Position numbers and translations under genes: made by a program. A DNA stretch of 64,000 nt from Lytechinus pictus (Eukaryota; Echinodermata; Echinoidea; Temnopleuroida; Toxopneustidae), in NCBI RefSeq assembly GCF_037042905.1, contig NC_087251.1, forward strand, positions 47,192,373 through 47,256,372, in the 5' to 3' direction. Shown here piece after piece: positions 24,738 through 35,682 of the stretch (within the stretch, counting starts at the first letter, position 1; each line of letters starts with the position of its first letter). The notes under the pieces are model-generated. The model had not been told where the DNA came from. It saw only the letters and a program-made list of their open reading frames with translations, and ran no database searches.

Positions 24738-25516
24738 AACATATGCTAATGAAAGTTGCACGGTGTACAATGAAACCACTTCCCTTTCCTTCCACAACAT
24801 GGAAATCTTCAGAAGTTCCAATTACCAAGTAATTAGCAAATAAGAATGAATGGCATGCCGTCAGATAGATGGGTCTTTACCAGGCAATTAATATTACGGT
24901 AATGTATTAATGTGCCCAGGTGATTTTTCAGTGTACATGCATTTTGGTCTAGAGTCATTCATGGTGATTGGTTTACATTTTACCATGTCAGAACTTGATA
25001 GACCTACATCTATGATGTTTGAGTAACCATGATTTTAAAGACTTTCTGTCACAATAATTTGCCTGCTGTAATCATTCACTTGGTTTTAACATTTCAGACC
25101 TCGCTGCTCTAACAATCCTGTACGTGAGTACTGAGTGGTACTTCCTCATTAATCACCAGATTTTAGCTCAGTCCAAACCAGAACATTCCACAACCATCTT
25201 TGATTCTCAGTCCTGTAGTCTCAACATCCAGACCTAATGGTATTGCTTTGGCACTTCACACCTTTACAGTCAATGGTGGTGCAGCAAATAGACCTCAGTC
25301 CCAAGGCCTCTGTCTTAATATCCAACATCTCTTGGCCAAATGGCTTGATTACAATTATCCTAGCCAATCACAATGTTGCTCCTGCATCATGTAACCTTGA
25401 AAGCTGTAATCTTTTTGTCTCTCCAACCGATTACCAAAAATGTCTCAACATTCAACTTCTCTGGGCCCTGGGACTTGACTGCAATCACCCTGGCCAATCA
25501 CAATGCTGCTTTTGCA

Positions 25517-25645
25517 TCATGTGACCTTAATAGCTGTAATCTGTTTGTCTCTGCAACCAATCACGACTTCTTGTTTTCCTTCCTTATCAACCTCTGAGAG
25601 AGACATGGCTATCACCCAGTCAGATGTCTGGTATTTGGCAAGGCA
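25517..25645 (-). CDS. Propeller gene exon 8 (terminal)
   Basis: Residues 311-352: YQTSDWVIAMSLSEVD then KEGKQEVVIGCRDKQITAIK and TGA at 25517-25519. The last strand ends directly before the stop, so the propeller closes at the C-terminus. Acceptor ttttatttcag. Confidence 0.85.
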   Translation of the reverse strand, partial: CLAKYQTSDWVIAMSLSEVDKEGKQEVVIGCRDKQITAIKVT

Positions 25646-28600
25646 CTGAAATAAAAGAAGTAGAATGTGTCAATAATACAATACATAAAGTGCAACTCTG
25701 TCGAGTGAGGTTTAGGAAGAATCAAACCTAAATGTACACTTTTTTATTCTACTGATTTTTAAAATGTCAAATTAGCTTATTTATACTGCTTTCATTAACT
25801 CGTAATTTTTGGTCCGCACCAAGCCTGCGCTTAATATAGTCCGCACAATAAAAATTGTGCTCAGTAACTACTAGTATAGCAGAGCCGTGCTACTTTAACA
25901 ATTACCCATAAAAAAACTTGGGCATGCAGACCTGGTGCTGGTCTGGCGCTGATAAAAGCAGCAGCAAAATAGCCCAGGTCTGGCACAGGCTATTTTAGCC
26001 TGCTCCATTCATAAACTCAAAATTTTACAACTAAGCCCAGGACTGGTCTGGATCAGCGGTATTGGGACCAAAAAGTCAATGGTTTACCAAACAGGCTTAA
26101 AATTTCAATATCTTTCAGGTAAGGCAACCTATCTTTAGGATTGATTTAAATCCTGGGTTAAGTTTACTCTATACAAATCGGCCTCTGTATGGTCTTAACC
26201 TGTATGCATATAAGAACACTGACTGAAAGAGCCTCAATGCCTCAATACAGAAAAAAAAATTCCACAGATATAAAATCGATATTGACGACCTGGCATTGGC
26301 AATTCCACAGATGGGTATTCTCTAAAGTGATTAAAAGCAGAGGCATTTTGTAGATGAATCAGTTTATTTCATACTTACAACTGCTGAATGATAGAGGAAA
26401 ACAGAGTTAAAATGCCCTGAACACAAGAGGGAGTCCTTTCCATCGTTCTGAACTGAGGGAAGACGTAGCATCTGGGTGATTGGTAAATGCACATTAGCAT
26501 ACTGCAGCTCGGATAACTGACAAATAAAAAAAATTGTGATCAAATTAGAGTGACTTGGAAAAGCAGTACAACAACAATTCTGGATTGATACAGGGATGTC
26601 AAACCCGGGTCCCGTTGCAGAAAAGTTTTTTTATGGTGACTTTGCTATCCAATGTAACTACCATGGTAACAGTGCTCATCAGCCAATGAAAATCAAGGAT
26701 TCCATGAAAGATACCATTGGATGGCAAAGTTACCATAATGGTAACTTTCATGCAACGGGGCCCTAGACATTTCAGCCAGTTCTGACATAGCACAAGATTA
26801 ATTCATTACATCTATACATGTACACTTAGGATCATAAAAAAACAATTACATTGAAAATTATATGCACTAAAAAAACAATCTGACTATCTGAGTAAGTAAG
26901 ATATCAACCCTCAGTTTCTAGATGTTTATGTAATATTGATACCAATAATAATGATATTTTGACAGTATGCATCATATCATACATTGAATTCACTGGATAG
27001 CGCTATCCACTTTAATAAGAAACAAACCTAACAAAAGATAGATATGCTAGTTTTGCTAGGGTGGTGAATTTTAGTGTTCACACCATTTAAACAATTGATC
27101 CTTATCATTACAGGCTCTACGCTTGGGTGGTGAATGGCAAGTGTAGATTGGTGGCCATACCTTGAAATTTGACATGATAGATATTGTTCCATCCTCTCCA
27201 CCCAGAGCGACTTGATAGTCTATTCCATTCTTCATCTCGGGGATGTCAGTTTCATCTGGGAGGGACATGAAATGACCACTGCACATCTAGGGGAAAAAAA
27301 ATTGTTATATATAAGTCGAATTGTAAGAGCAATTACGTTCATTTATTCAGTTATTTGCTTTTTAAGGATATTCATAGCATATAATGATTGAGAATATTCC
27401 AGAATGTCACAGTAAAGCTTTGTTAGGCATGCTATCGAATGAGATAGAGTAATCTTTGTTATTTCTGGAATGTACTAAGATAGACAATAGACTCCTAGTG
27501 GCAGTGAAAAGGACAATAGGATTAGCTTGTTGTTTACATTGTTAATTTCACTGAGGTCATTCAAGAGTCTTCTAAAATTAGACTGTTCTAGAAATTGGCA
27601 GAATGTTATTTTTGTAGACAATACTAGAAGCTTCCAGAATAGTGAATAATTTGTATATAAGCTGGCAGTTTCTTCAAGGACATCATCATATCAGATCAGA
27701 ACTCAGTTTCACACCAGACTTTATGTCAGAGCATAGTTTATTTCCAACTGGAATACCACATTTATCTTCTGTTGAATTATTTGCACGCCATCAATGAACT
27801 GTTTGCAGTTACTTTGAGAGAGGAATTCTCAGTTCTCATCGAGCTGTTTTAATGAATGCTTTTCGACCAATGGATCGCTGAAATTGACTGTTAATCATCA
27901 TCAACATCATCTGCACAGACATTTCAACGTGTTACAGTGACTCTTGTTATTCATCGTGCTTCAACATCAATTTCACCATCGCCATCATTGTGAACTTTTA
28001 TTTAAGGAAACTTCACCAACCAACTTGGATTTTATCTGGATTAAATACAGGACTATCATAACTTTGGATTGCACATCTGACACTTCGAGAGATGTAAGAT
28101 CATTATTATTTTTTATTTGTTTAGTTAATGGTTAATTATTTCCTGTAATAAAAAAAGGAAATCAAATCATTGTTATTTGTTGCAGTATCGTAACAAAATC
28201 AAATAAACGGTGTATATGAATATGATCACATTTTCATGTTATCAAAAAGATAAGCAAAACTGAATTAATACTGGTAGTAACATTAGCAAAACAAAATAGT
28301 GAATAAAAATTCATCAAAATTGAATGAAAATAACAAAATCATGAAATTCTGATGCAAACATTTAAAAAGAAATGATACTCTGAAAGAGCATATGCAATTT
28401 ATGATAACTATTTCTTATGTTTTGCTTTCTGAATTATACATTCACAACATTTTCAAATTTTAGTAAACAGTGAGAGAATATGGTTTCATTTCCATTGGAG
28501 AGTGCTTGAAAATTAAAGATGCACAATTGCATTGAAGTAAGAAACAGAAACTTACAGCTTTAACACAGGTACCCGTTGGTAAACTAAGTACGAGAGCACC

Positions 28601-31600
28601 CTGTTGAATAAAGTGAAGATTCTTTGCCCTATCCGAAGCAAGAATGTAGTTTGTAGCAATGCCAGAAGTACTACTGTATAGCCTCGCTGCTAGAAGCTGA
28701 CCTACCCCTTCAGACGACTGTTGCTGAGTTGAGGATAAAATAAATGATTAAAACAGAAGTTTGATTGAAAGAAAGGAACAAAACAATAGATCATAAAAGA
28801 ATTTGGGGTGAAAAACAAGTTGCGAGCTTGAAAAATGCATTCCTTACCTTTTAGGACGAAAAAAATGCCAATTATATTGTAAATTCAATTTATGGCTTTC
28901 AAGTTTCAACCCAGTAAAATTCCAATTATAGTGAAATAATCGCTAGAGGGTATTCATTTGTCTCGCAATCTACTATGGTCAACAAGGAAATTCGTGATCA
29001 CTCTCGCAGAAAGTGTTCACTAGCTTTCTAGGAAATTTGTGATCACTCTCGCAAAAAGTGTTCACTAGCTTACAAGTTCACGAGCTTTCGAGTGCCGCTG
29101 CAACTCTTTATCAAGTGACGAAAATTATTTGATAACGAAGTCTATTTATACCAATCCCCAGGACCGTATGCACGAACGCGGGAACAAAAGGTGGGCACTG
29201 ATCCGTTATGTGATTGGTCTAGCGATTATTTCAGTCCGCAATAATGAACCTATTTAGTTTAGTGAAATATCTTTCAAATGGCCTCAGATGGCCATGTTAC
29301 TTATTATGATAAATATGTATGTGGTCCCATAGACTCTTTTTGATATTGCCATGCACCATATGTAGTTGAAATATTTAACATATCTAAATTTTCAATATGA
29401 TCATTCAAATTAAGTACAGAGTTTTAACTTTCAACTTTATCAATTGGAATGTCTGTTCATAAGACAACTTTTAAACAACAATTAGCCTAAACAAGTGAAC
29501 ACGGAGTTTTGCTCTTATACTATTACATTTTACATCAATAAGCCTGCACACCTAACCAAACAATGGCATTTCATTACAATCAAAGCCACCCTTCCCCCAA
29601 AAAATAAATAAGTAAAAGATATGAATAAAATAATAAGAAATAAATATAAAAATAATCATTTAAATAAATACAAATATATTAGACTAACTAAATGAAAAAT
29701 AAAAATCAATAAACAAACAAATACAGGAAATGAAATGTAAATAAGTAAACAAATAAATGGATAAATGAATAAATAATAAATAAATAAACCAACAAATGAA
29801 TACATGAATAAATAAATACTTATAATTATAATTAATCTTACCTTATCTTTTGGAGATCTGTTGTTGGTTTGTGGAAGTCTAAGTTTCCAAAGATTTGAGA
29901 AGGGCAGAACTGAATGCACTTGTCCCTCTACATCTCCTGCAACAATCTCTATATTACCAGCTTCAAAAATATGGGAGGAAAGTCAGGAAGCATTTGTAAC
30001 ACTAGGTAAACAAACTGAAAACAATATCTATTTATAGACTAAAGTTCTTGATCATACCAATGCAAAGTTAACCTATTACTTGTCCAAATTTGATCAGGGT
30101 TATATGGAAATTTAGTGCCATCATCGTAACACCAGTATAGTTTGGATATTAGAATATGTATGTTCCTATCACTCACTGATACAAGTAATGTAACAGTTCT
30201 ATGGAACAGCTACTTGGATATTATCTTTAAGACACAAGTTAGAAAGGGTTTTGATGAAAATAAATCATAACTTTGGAAATCACTTAAATGCATTCTCAAA
30301 GAGGAAGAAATGGGATCACTTGATTTACAAGGATTGAAAATTTGTAGAGACAGTGCTAAAATCATTCATAAACTTGTTTTAAATAAAATCTTTGATACTA
30401 TATTCAAATCAAACAGCAAGGAAACTTGATTATAAATACTCCTTTTATAGGATTCAATAACGAAAGTTGTCTTTATTTGTATTGGCTTAAAGTTTGTAAG
30501 AACAGCACCAATATATAAAGAACCTTTAATCACCTGAAACAGAATATGGAGTCTTCATAGAGAGATGGTCCTTTAGTATAATGGGACTTCTTTGCAAGAA
30601 ACTAATGTTCAATTCCAACAAAATCGTAAGTCAACAATGAAGGGCAATTCCTCAGAATATATGCACATTTGTAGTTAATTTGTGTTCAATTGCAACTGAA
30701 ATTTCATACAACACCCCACATGCTTGATGGGACTGACTCTTGAATTGCACCTGAGCATAGGTTTCGTGCAATGCCCCACTAGTACTAATGGATAATAAAC
30801 ACAACAAGAATTTGTATACTGCACTCACCGGCATCTTTGTCCACCTGTAAGCTGTTCAGACCATGGTTCGATACACTCCTCCTGTCAAGGATCTGCTGCT
30901 TGCTGAAAATGGTGATCATTCCTCGCGAGTCTGCCGTGATCAGCTCCAACGATCCAAAATTGGCAATGTTGTGGATGTGCATTGCTTGTATAGGTCCTCC
31001 TTTCGTCTCCAGGATCAAATTGGGCTTTAAAAAATAATTGGTAAGGATAAGAAACACAAATGATTTAGTTAACATTTAATTCACTTGTGCCTTGGAAGCA
31101 AAATGTGTAATGGTCTTCCCTTGCAATATAGCTGAGCAAGAAAAAGCACGTGGACCAATATGTCAGGCCATACATCTACATGTTTTTTTATATTTGCAAA
31201 TATATCCTCACAACTTGCGAAGACTAGGGTCAGAGAGTTATGCCCACAAATGATATTCTAGTAGCAGAGTTCTGGGAGTGTTTCATGAATAGATTTTTAA
31301 GTGGTTTTCACTTTCTAATTTGCTCCCAGCCAGTGAGGTGCAAGGGTTTGCAGTAGATATTAAAATTAGTTAGTCCTATCAGTGACAATCACTAACAAAA
31401 CTTTTCTTGAAAAGTACCTTGGTCTTGTGATGCTATTGATTCCTTTAAATAATTAACAAATATACTCTCCTTAAGCACTAGTGGATCCTTTTGAGAGGCA
31501 CAATTAGAATTTGTGGATGTAGAAATGCTGTTAAAACAGAAGTGTGCCCCTCCACCTTTTTGAAAGTGAAGACATCTTTTTTTTCCCCTTTTTTTTTTGC

Positions 31601-34600
31601 TTGTAAAAATTTTCCTCGCGGAAAATGTGTCCCCCTTTTGGAAAATCCTGGATCTGCCCTTGTCCTCAAGATCTGTGACTGAGTGCAAACTTACTTATTC
31701 GATCCCAGGCATTTTAATAGCAAGAGACTATGGCCATCGGTGCCCATATTACTGACCACAATACCCTCTTTCTTTTAATAAATTTGGGAACACTGTTAAT
31801 TTGTGCTTTCTAGTCTGGCTGTGGTGCCATTTCCTTATAAATTTGATTTTAAATTATCAATTACATGCCATTTGAAAGGTTATATTTGAGCCCCCTCTCT
31901 GGCATTGGTGCCCTCAGCTGCCTGGCCTAATGCATTTCCATCTTCACAGCTCGTTCAATTTCTTCTTGTTAAATAAAGTGTAGCAATTGGCCTGCCTTCT
32001 GAAGTCTTGTTTAACTTAAAACATTGGTAGCCAAAAATATCAGAAATTCATTTAAATCTCTTTTTCAAATGTTTATTTTGGTGTTTCCCCGTGTTGTAAT
32101 GGTGAAGAAAAACAATTTTAATTCTTATTTCCTCAAATTTATGACTGATAGGAGTGTCAAATGAGCTGAAAAGTTGAATCTTCAAACCATACTGTTATAG
32201 ATTTATGTCACAATTTGCTATCCATAGTTAAACTATGACTTCAGATCAGAATTTATTTCAAAATCTAGTTCAAAATACGGGCCTATATTTATTCACATGA
32301 TCGGCTTTTTATTCATCATGTGGTTACATAGCAAAATAACATACCTTTGAAGTAGTGATTCCTGCAGAATGTAAGGAATTCATGTGGTACATTCTGACGA
32401 CACCATCTTCAGATCCAAGTAGTAGACTAGTGTTGCTGTGTCTTTATGATGGAGGAGAAAAATAAAGATAAGCATTACATACGTGTATTGTGGTATGAAA
32501 TTATCGAAGGATGTCATTCAGAAATTAACGCTAATTTCAAGTTGTCATTTCCGTATCCTAGATTGACCAAAAACATTAAACTTTATTAAAGCATGTATTT
32601 TGATTATAACATGCATGTAGTATAGCCGGTATGCCTAAATTTCTCCATTTCCATATAGTTCAATCCAGAATTAGCAATAACTCTGAGAACAGTTTTGAAG
32701 ATCAAGGTGATTTTTCTTTCATTGTAATTGTGGCAAGTTGCTGCATAGTGTGATAAAGCCAACTATTGTGAAAAAACCTATAAGAAAACCGATTAAGGCT
32801 GAAAATATACTGAATACTGCCCACCTAAATAAGCATGTTCATGTTTTAATATACAAGTACATCTTAAAAGTTAAATTATGGCCTGTTTTACTGATAGCAT
32901 CCCTTTCTTATTTTGCTCATTACCGAGTAATGAACCAGAGTATGATAGACATAACCATCTGCTCTTGGAAATTAATTTATCATTACTAAAAATATCTATT
33001 TCATTTCATCATTAAAGACATTATTGCATAATGAGGAATTATGAAAATGTCAGTATTGATAGAATCATTTAGGCGATAATAGTACTGTAATGCAAACACT
33101 TTATGGTTACTTTATTTGATTCTGTTAGAATTAATATCATGATTGTTACCATAGCTGAATAATTTGTATTCATGATTTCAACCAGGTGCGCAAAAAGTTT
33201 CACATGTATATATGTTGCTCTCTCCAACATTAATGATCATTACCTTCTATTGACATGACTAAGTTCCACTTATCAACAATGCCAATATGACAAATATGAA
33301 GTTATCATTGATCATAATCATATTAATTATGATCAAGACATAATTATTAATCCCCCACCATCATTCATCATGCATCATCAATCATCACCAAATAATTTGA
33401 ATCAATTTTTAATGTCAATTATCATCATCATTATTCAATCACCATCATCCACTCATTCTATGAACAAGGCTATCTGACATCAGTCATCATCAGTTTCAGT
33501 TTCAGTTTCAGTTTTACTCTGACAAGAACACGAGGAAGCCTTTCGGGGAAAGAATATCGAAATTACCCGAGCCTCTCCAATATGAAATTGAGGATATGTA
33601 CTCGTATACTTTTATACCTTTTTGGCATTATCGGTCACCAATAATATCCATGGAGATATCGGATTATATATCGAAAAGTGACAATTTAACATTCCAGAAA
33701 CAAACAAGTCTTGAATTAATACACAAGAAGTGGTATAACTTCTTACAAATCTTCACTGATGGTTCGAAGTCTCCTGAAACTGGAAAAGCAGCAGCAGCAT
33801 TTCATGTACCCTATTACAAATATATATATTCAATGAGACTCCAAGATAATACATCGTCTTATAGATCAGAGCTTGCAGCGATTATACTAGCATTAAATTG
33901 GTTGAACCAATTACCCAGTCTTTATACAGGAGCGGTAGTGTTTTGTGATTCACTCAGCGCACTAGAGGCAATCAAAACTAAAAAAGAAACTAACTTTGTG
34001 AATGAAATTCTGTTAATGTATACACAATTGTATAATAAAGGAATAACAGTGTATTTTGAATGGATCCCAAGTCATTGTGATATCAGGAACAATGAGGTGG
34101 CGGATATCGCAGCCAAAAAAGGTTTACGGCACAGCCAAATTGATGTAAATAACAAAATTAGTAAGCATGAATCAAACTGCATTCTTAAAATGTACTTTAC
34201 ACAAGTATGGCAAAAAAAATGGGATGAAACATTATCCCCTTTGAAGGACATTCAAAAATCAGTTTCGAAAACTTTCAAATGTGTTCTAAACCAGAGATAT
34301 AGCACATCTATTTTACATTGTCTCCGAATGAACAATATTGATCTTAACGAGAATAGACGGCTTGTTAACAACCACGAAACAGGTCTATGCTCATTCTGTG
34401 CTGTGCCGGAAACAACTCTCCACTATCTCACAAAATGTCCCGAATACTCACAAGAAAGGGAAAAGCTCTTACTTGAAATAAATAAAAGTGAATTGGATAT
34501 AAAGAGAATTCTCAATTCAGCAGAGTACTCGCATCAAAAAGCCTTGGTATCCTTCGTAAGAAGGACCCAAAGATTCACATAGTATATTCGAGTCGTTTTA

Positions 34601-35682
34601 ACATATTGTTAATTGAAATAATTGAACGTTGTATTTAGTTCCATTCATGTATGAATCTCATGTTTGATGACTCTTATAAACCCATGTTGGGGAAAAATAA
34701 TTATATACGTGTTGATATGAATGCATTACACATATTATGTCTTTTGTATGATCTTATCAATTTGTAAATATCTGATTTATTGAACAAACTATGAGATGTG
34801 AAAATTAACCCAATGCACGATAATTGCACAAGACTCAGAACGTTTGTTTTGTCTCGAACCTAACCATTTGTACTAACTTTGATTTTCGAAAATCGGATGA
34901 AGGAGATCATTTCGTCAACAGACATCACACAGCCTTGACTGGTATTGGGGGGGCCTAAGGCTACGCATGCGCATCATGCAGTAGCTGAGAAACCTGATCA
35001 ATGTACCGATCCGGGCTTGGCCAGATAATACATCTAAAGAGGTTAAGTGATTTGTGATGACAGTCTGTTGTGATCCTCCAAAATTGCGCGAATAATGCAG
35101 CGCTCTACCTTCCTTTTTACTGAATTGATTCAAGTACAGAAAAGTTATAAATAAAATTACCGCAAATTATGCTGGCGCAAATATTCACTACTGAATGACA
35201 CGCGCCGTATAAGCTAAAACAACAACAACAACAACATCATCATCATCACCCCCCCCCCCCCCCCCCCTCTCATGAGTCATACTCATACTTTATACTTATA
35301 GCTCATTTTCCTTTCCATTTCTGAGTTTTCATCTCGGAGTCGGAGCTGGCAGCCGCATAGACCATAGTTGTGGCCTTGCACTATGCAGCAAACTTGCATC
35401 CCCGTCGCGTCGCCATCGTACAGTTGCAGACTTGCAGTTGCAGTCCATAGTCTTTTCATCTAGTGAGATACTCTGTATCGGTCCGGTTTAACGTTACAGC
35501 TTACACCTACCGCAGTATGTGGGGCACACGTTACAAATCCGGACTTCGTTATATGTTCACATTTAGAACTTGAAAATAAATCGTATTTCTATTTACCTAA
35601 ACGTACGCCCGACCAGGAGTGTGTTGAAGCTTTCCTTCACTTGAAGATTCCAAAGGGGTTGTATTTCAATTTTGAAAGGCAT
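25517..35682 (-). CDS. Beta-propeller-like protein of unknown family, 8 exons
   Basis: Exons 35597-35682, 32345-32441, 30829-31024, 29842-29960, 28556-28723, 27161-27286, 26379-26516 and 25517-25645 sum to 1059 nt, 352 residues plus stop, with consistent GT/AG sites and phases. The protein is a series of blade-like segments, each ending in a hydrophobic-Gly-acidic turn: LLLGSEDGVVRMYHM (about 35-49), LELITADSRGMITIF (87-101), IEIVAGDVEGQVHSV (129-143), YQVALGGEDGTISIM (247-261), DSLLCSGHFNSVFLYH (about 292-307) and QEVVIGCRDKQITAIK (336-351). This resembles FG-GAP/WD-type propellers as in BBS or KICSTOR subunits, but I cannot match it to a named family. No signal peptide or membrane segment is visible. 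The start MPFKIEIQP has A at -3. Confidence 0.85.
26379..26516 (-). CDS. Propeller gene exon 7
   Basis: 46 codons: ANVHLPITQMLRLPSVQNDG then LLCSGHFNSVFLYHSA. Phase 0 at both ends; acceptor atttgtcag, donor gtaagt. Intron 7 (25646-26378) shows nothing recognised. Confidence 0.85.
26607..26763. mobile_element. Palindromic MITE, same family as 17030-17166 (propeller intron 6)
   Basis: Left end GGGTCCCGTTGCAG, reversed right end GGGCCCCGTTGCATG. It shares GGTAACAGTGCTCATCAGCC and CAAGGATTCCATG with the copies in the CMTR1 introns. Sequences between this element and exon 6 (to 27160) show nothing else. Confidence 0.85.
27161..27286 (-). CDS. Propeller gene exon 6
   Basis: 42 codons: MCSGHFMSLPDETDIPEMKN then YQVALGGEDGTISIMSNFK. 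Phase 0 at both ends; acceptor ttcccctag, donor gtatgg. Confidence 0.85.
27421..28195 (+). mobile_element. LTR-like block with TATA, AATAAA and heat-shock-element-like motifs
   Basis: The block can be bounded by TGTTA (27421) and TAACA (28191-28195), inverted ends as in LTRs. It has TATATAAGC near 27654 and AATAAA near 28147, the order expected of U3-R-U5 on the plus strand. Upstream of the TATA lie GTTCTAGAA and GAAGCTTCCAGAA, and just outside the left end GAATATTCCAGAA, which fit the heat-shock element nGAAnnTTCnnGAA. No 5-bp target duplication was seen, so the limits are uncertain. It sits in propeller intron 5. Confidence 0.4.
28556..28723 (-). CDS. Propeller gene exon 5
   Basis: 56 codons: GVGQLLAARLYSSTSGIATN then YILASDRAKNLHFIQQGALV. 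Phase 0 at both ends; acceptor caactcag, donor gtaagt. Confidence 0.85.
28970..29115 (-). repeat. Tandem 50-bp duplication next to a hammerhead-like motif (propeller intron 4)
   Basis: GTGATCACTCTCGC..AAAGTGTTCACTAGC occurs twice (about 28994 and 29039). It is followed at 29081-29115, read on the minus strand, by TTGATAAAGAGT, a loop, ACTCGAAAGCTCG. This is a CUGAUGA-stem-GAAA arrangement with two core changes, as in decayed Penelope-like elements. Confidence 0.45.
29842..29960 (-). CDS. Propeller gene exon 4
   Basis: Residues about 127-166: GNIEIVAGDVEGQVHSVLPF then WKLRLPQTNNRSPKDK. Entry phase 1 matches exon 3; acceptor tttgaag, donor gtaaga. Sequence on the exon-5 side of the intron (29590-29830) is AAATA-rich simple sequence. 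Confidence 0.85.
29961..30828 (-). other. Propeller intron 3
   Basis: Intron of 868 bp, AT-rich; nothing recognised with confidence. Confidence 0.6.
30829..31024 (-). CDS. Propeller gene exon 3
   Basis: Residues 61-126: ANFGSLELITADSRGMITIF then LDRRSVSNHGLNSLQVDKDA. Acceptor ttttaaag, donor gtgagt. Two blade-like segments are visible. Confidence 0.88.
31025..32344 (-). other. Propeller intron 2
   Basis: Intron of 1320 bp. GGGCAGATCCAGGATTTTCC on the minus strand near 31640-31660 resembles the terminus of a hAT-like MITE, but no partner end was found. The rest is unrecognised. Confidence 0.5.
32345..32441 (-). CDS. Propeller gene exon 2
   Basis: Residues about 29-61: HSNTSLLLGSEDGVVRMYHM then NSLHSAGITTSK. 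Acceptor tcataaag, donor gtatgt. Confidence 0.85.
33482..34582 (+). mobile_element. LINE fragment with intact RNase H domain (propeller intron 1)
   Basis: An open frame runs from the (TTTCAG)n at about 33490 to TAG at 34580; the first Met is at 33596, giving 328 residues. It is an RNase H domain as found at the C-terminus of some non-LTR retrotransposons: FTDGSKSPETG (first Asp), YRSELAAIILALNWL (Glu), FCDSLSALEAI (Asp) and IPSHCDIRNNEVADIAAKKG (last Asp). The tail CSFCAVPETTLHYLTKC is a CCHC-like finger typical of these elements. Reverse transcriptase is absent, so the copy is 5' truncated. It is inserted on the strand opposite to the host gene. Confidence 0.9.
34583..35596. other. Rest of propeller intron 1
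   Basis: Probably LINE 3' sequence at first, then an AAC/ATC-rich stretch with a C run (35218-35267). Nothing else is recognised. Confidence 0.5.
35597..35682 (-). CDS. Propeller gene exon 1 (start)
   Basis: Starts ATG at 35682 (context GAAAATGC) and reads MPFKIEIQPLWNLQVKESFN then TLLVGRTF. Donor TTTAG|gtaaat. The start is chosen because the frame joins exon 2 as an Arg codon. The preceding sequence has no recognisable promoter element. Confidence 0.75.
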
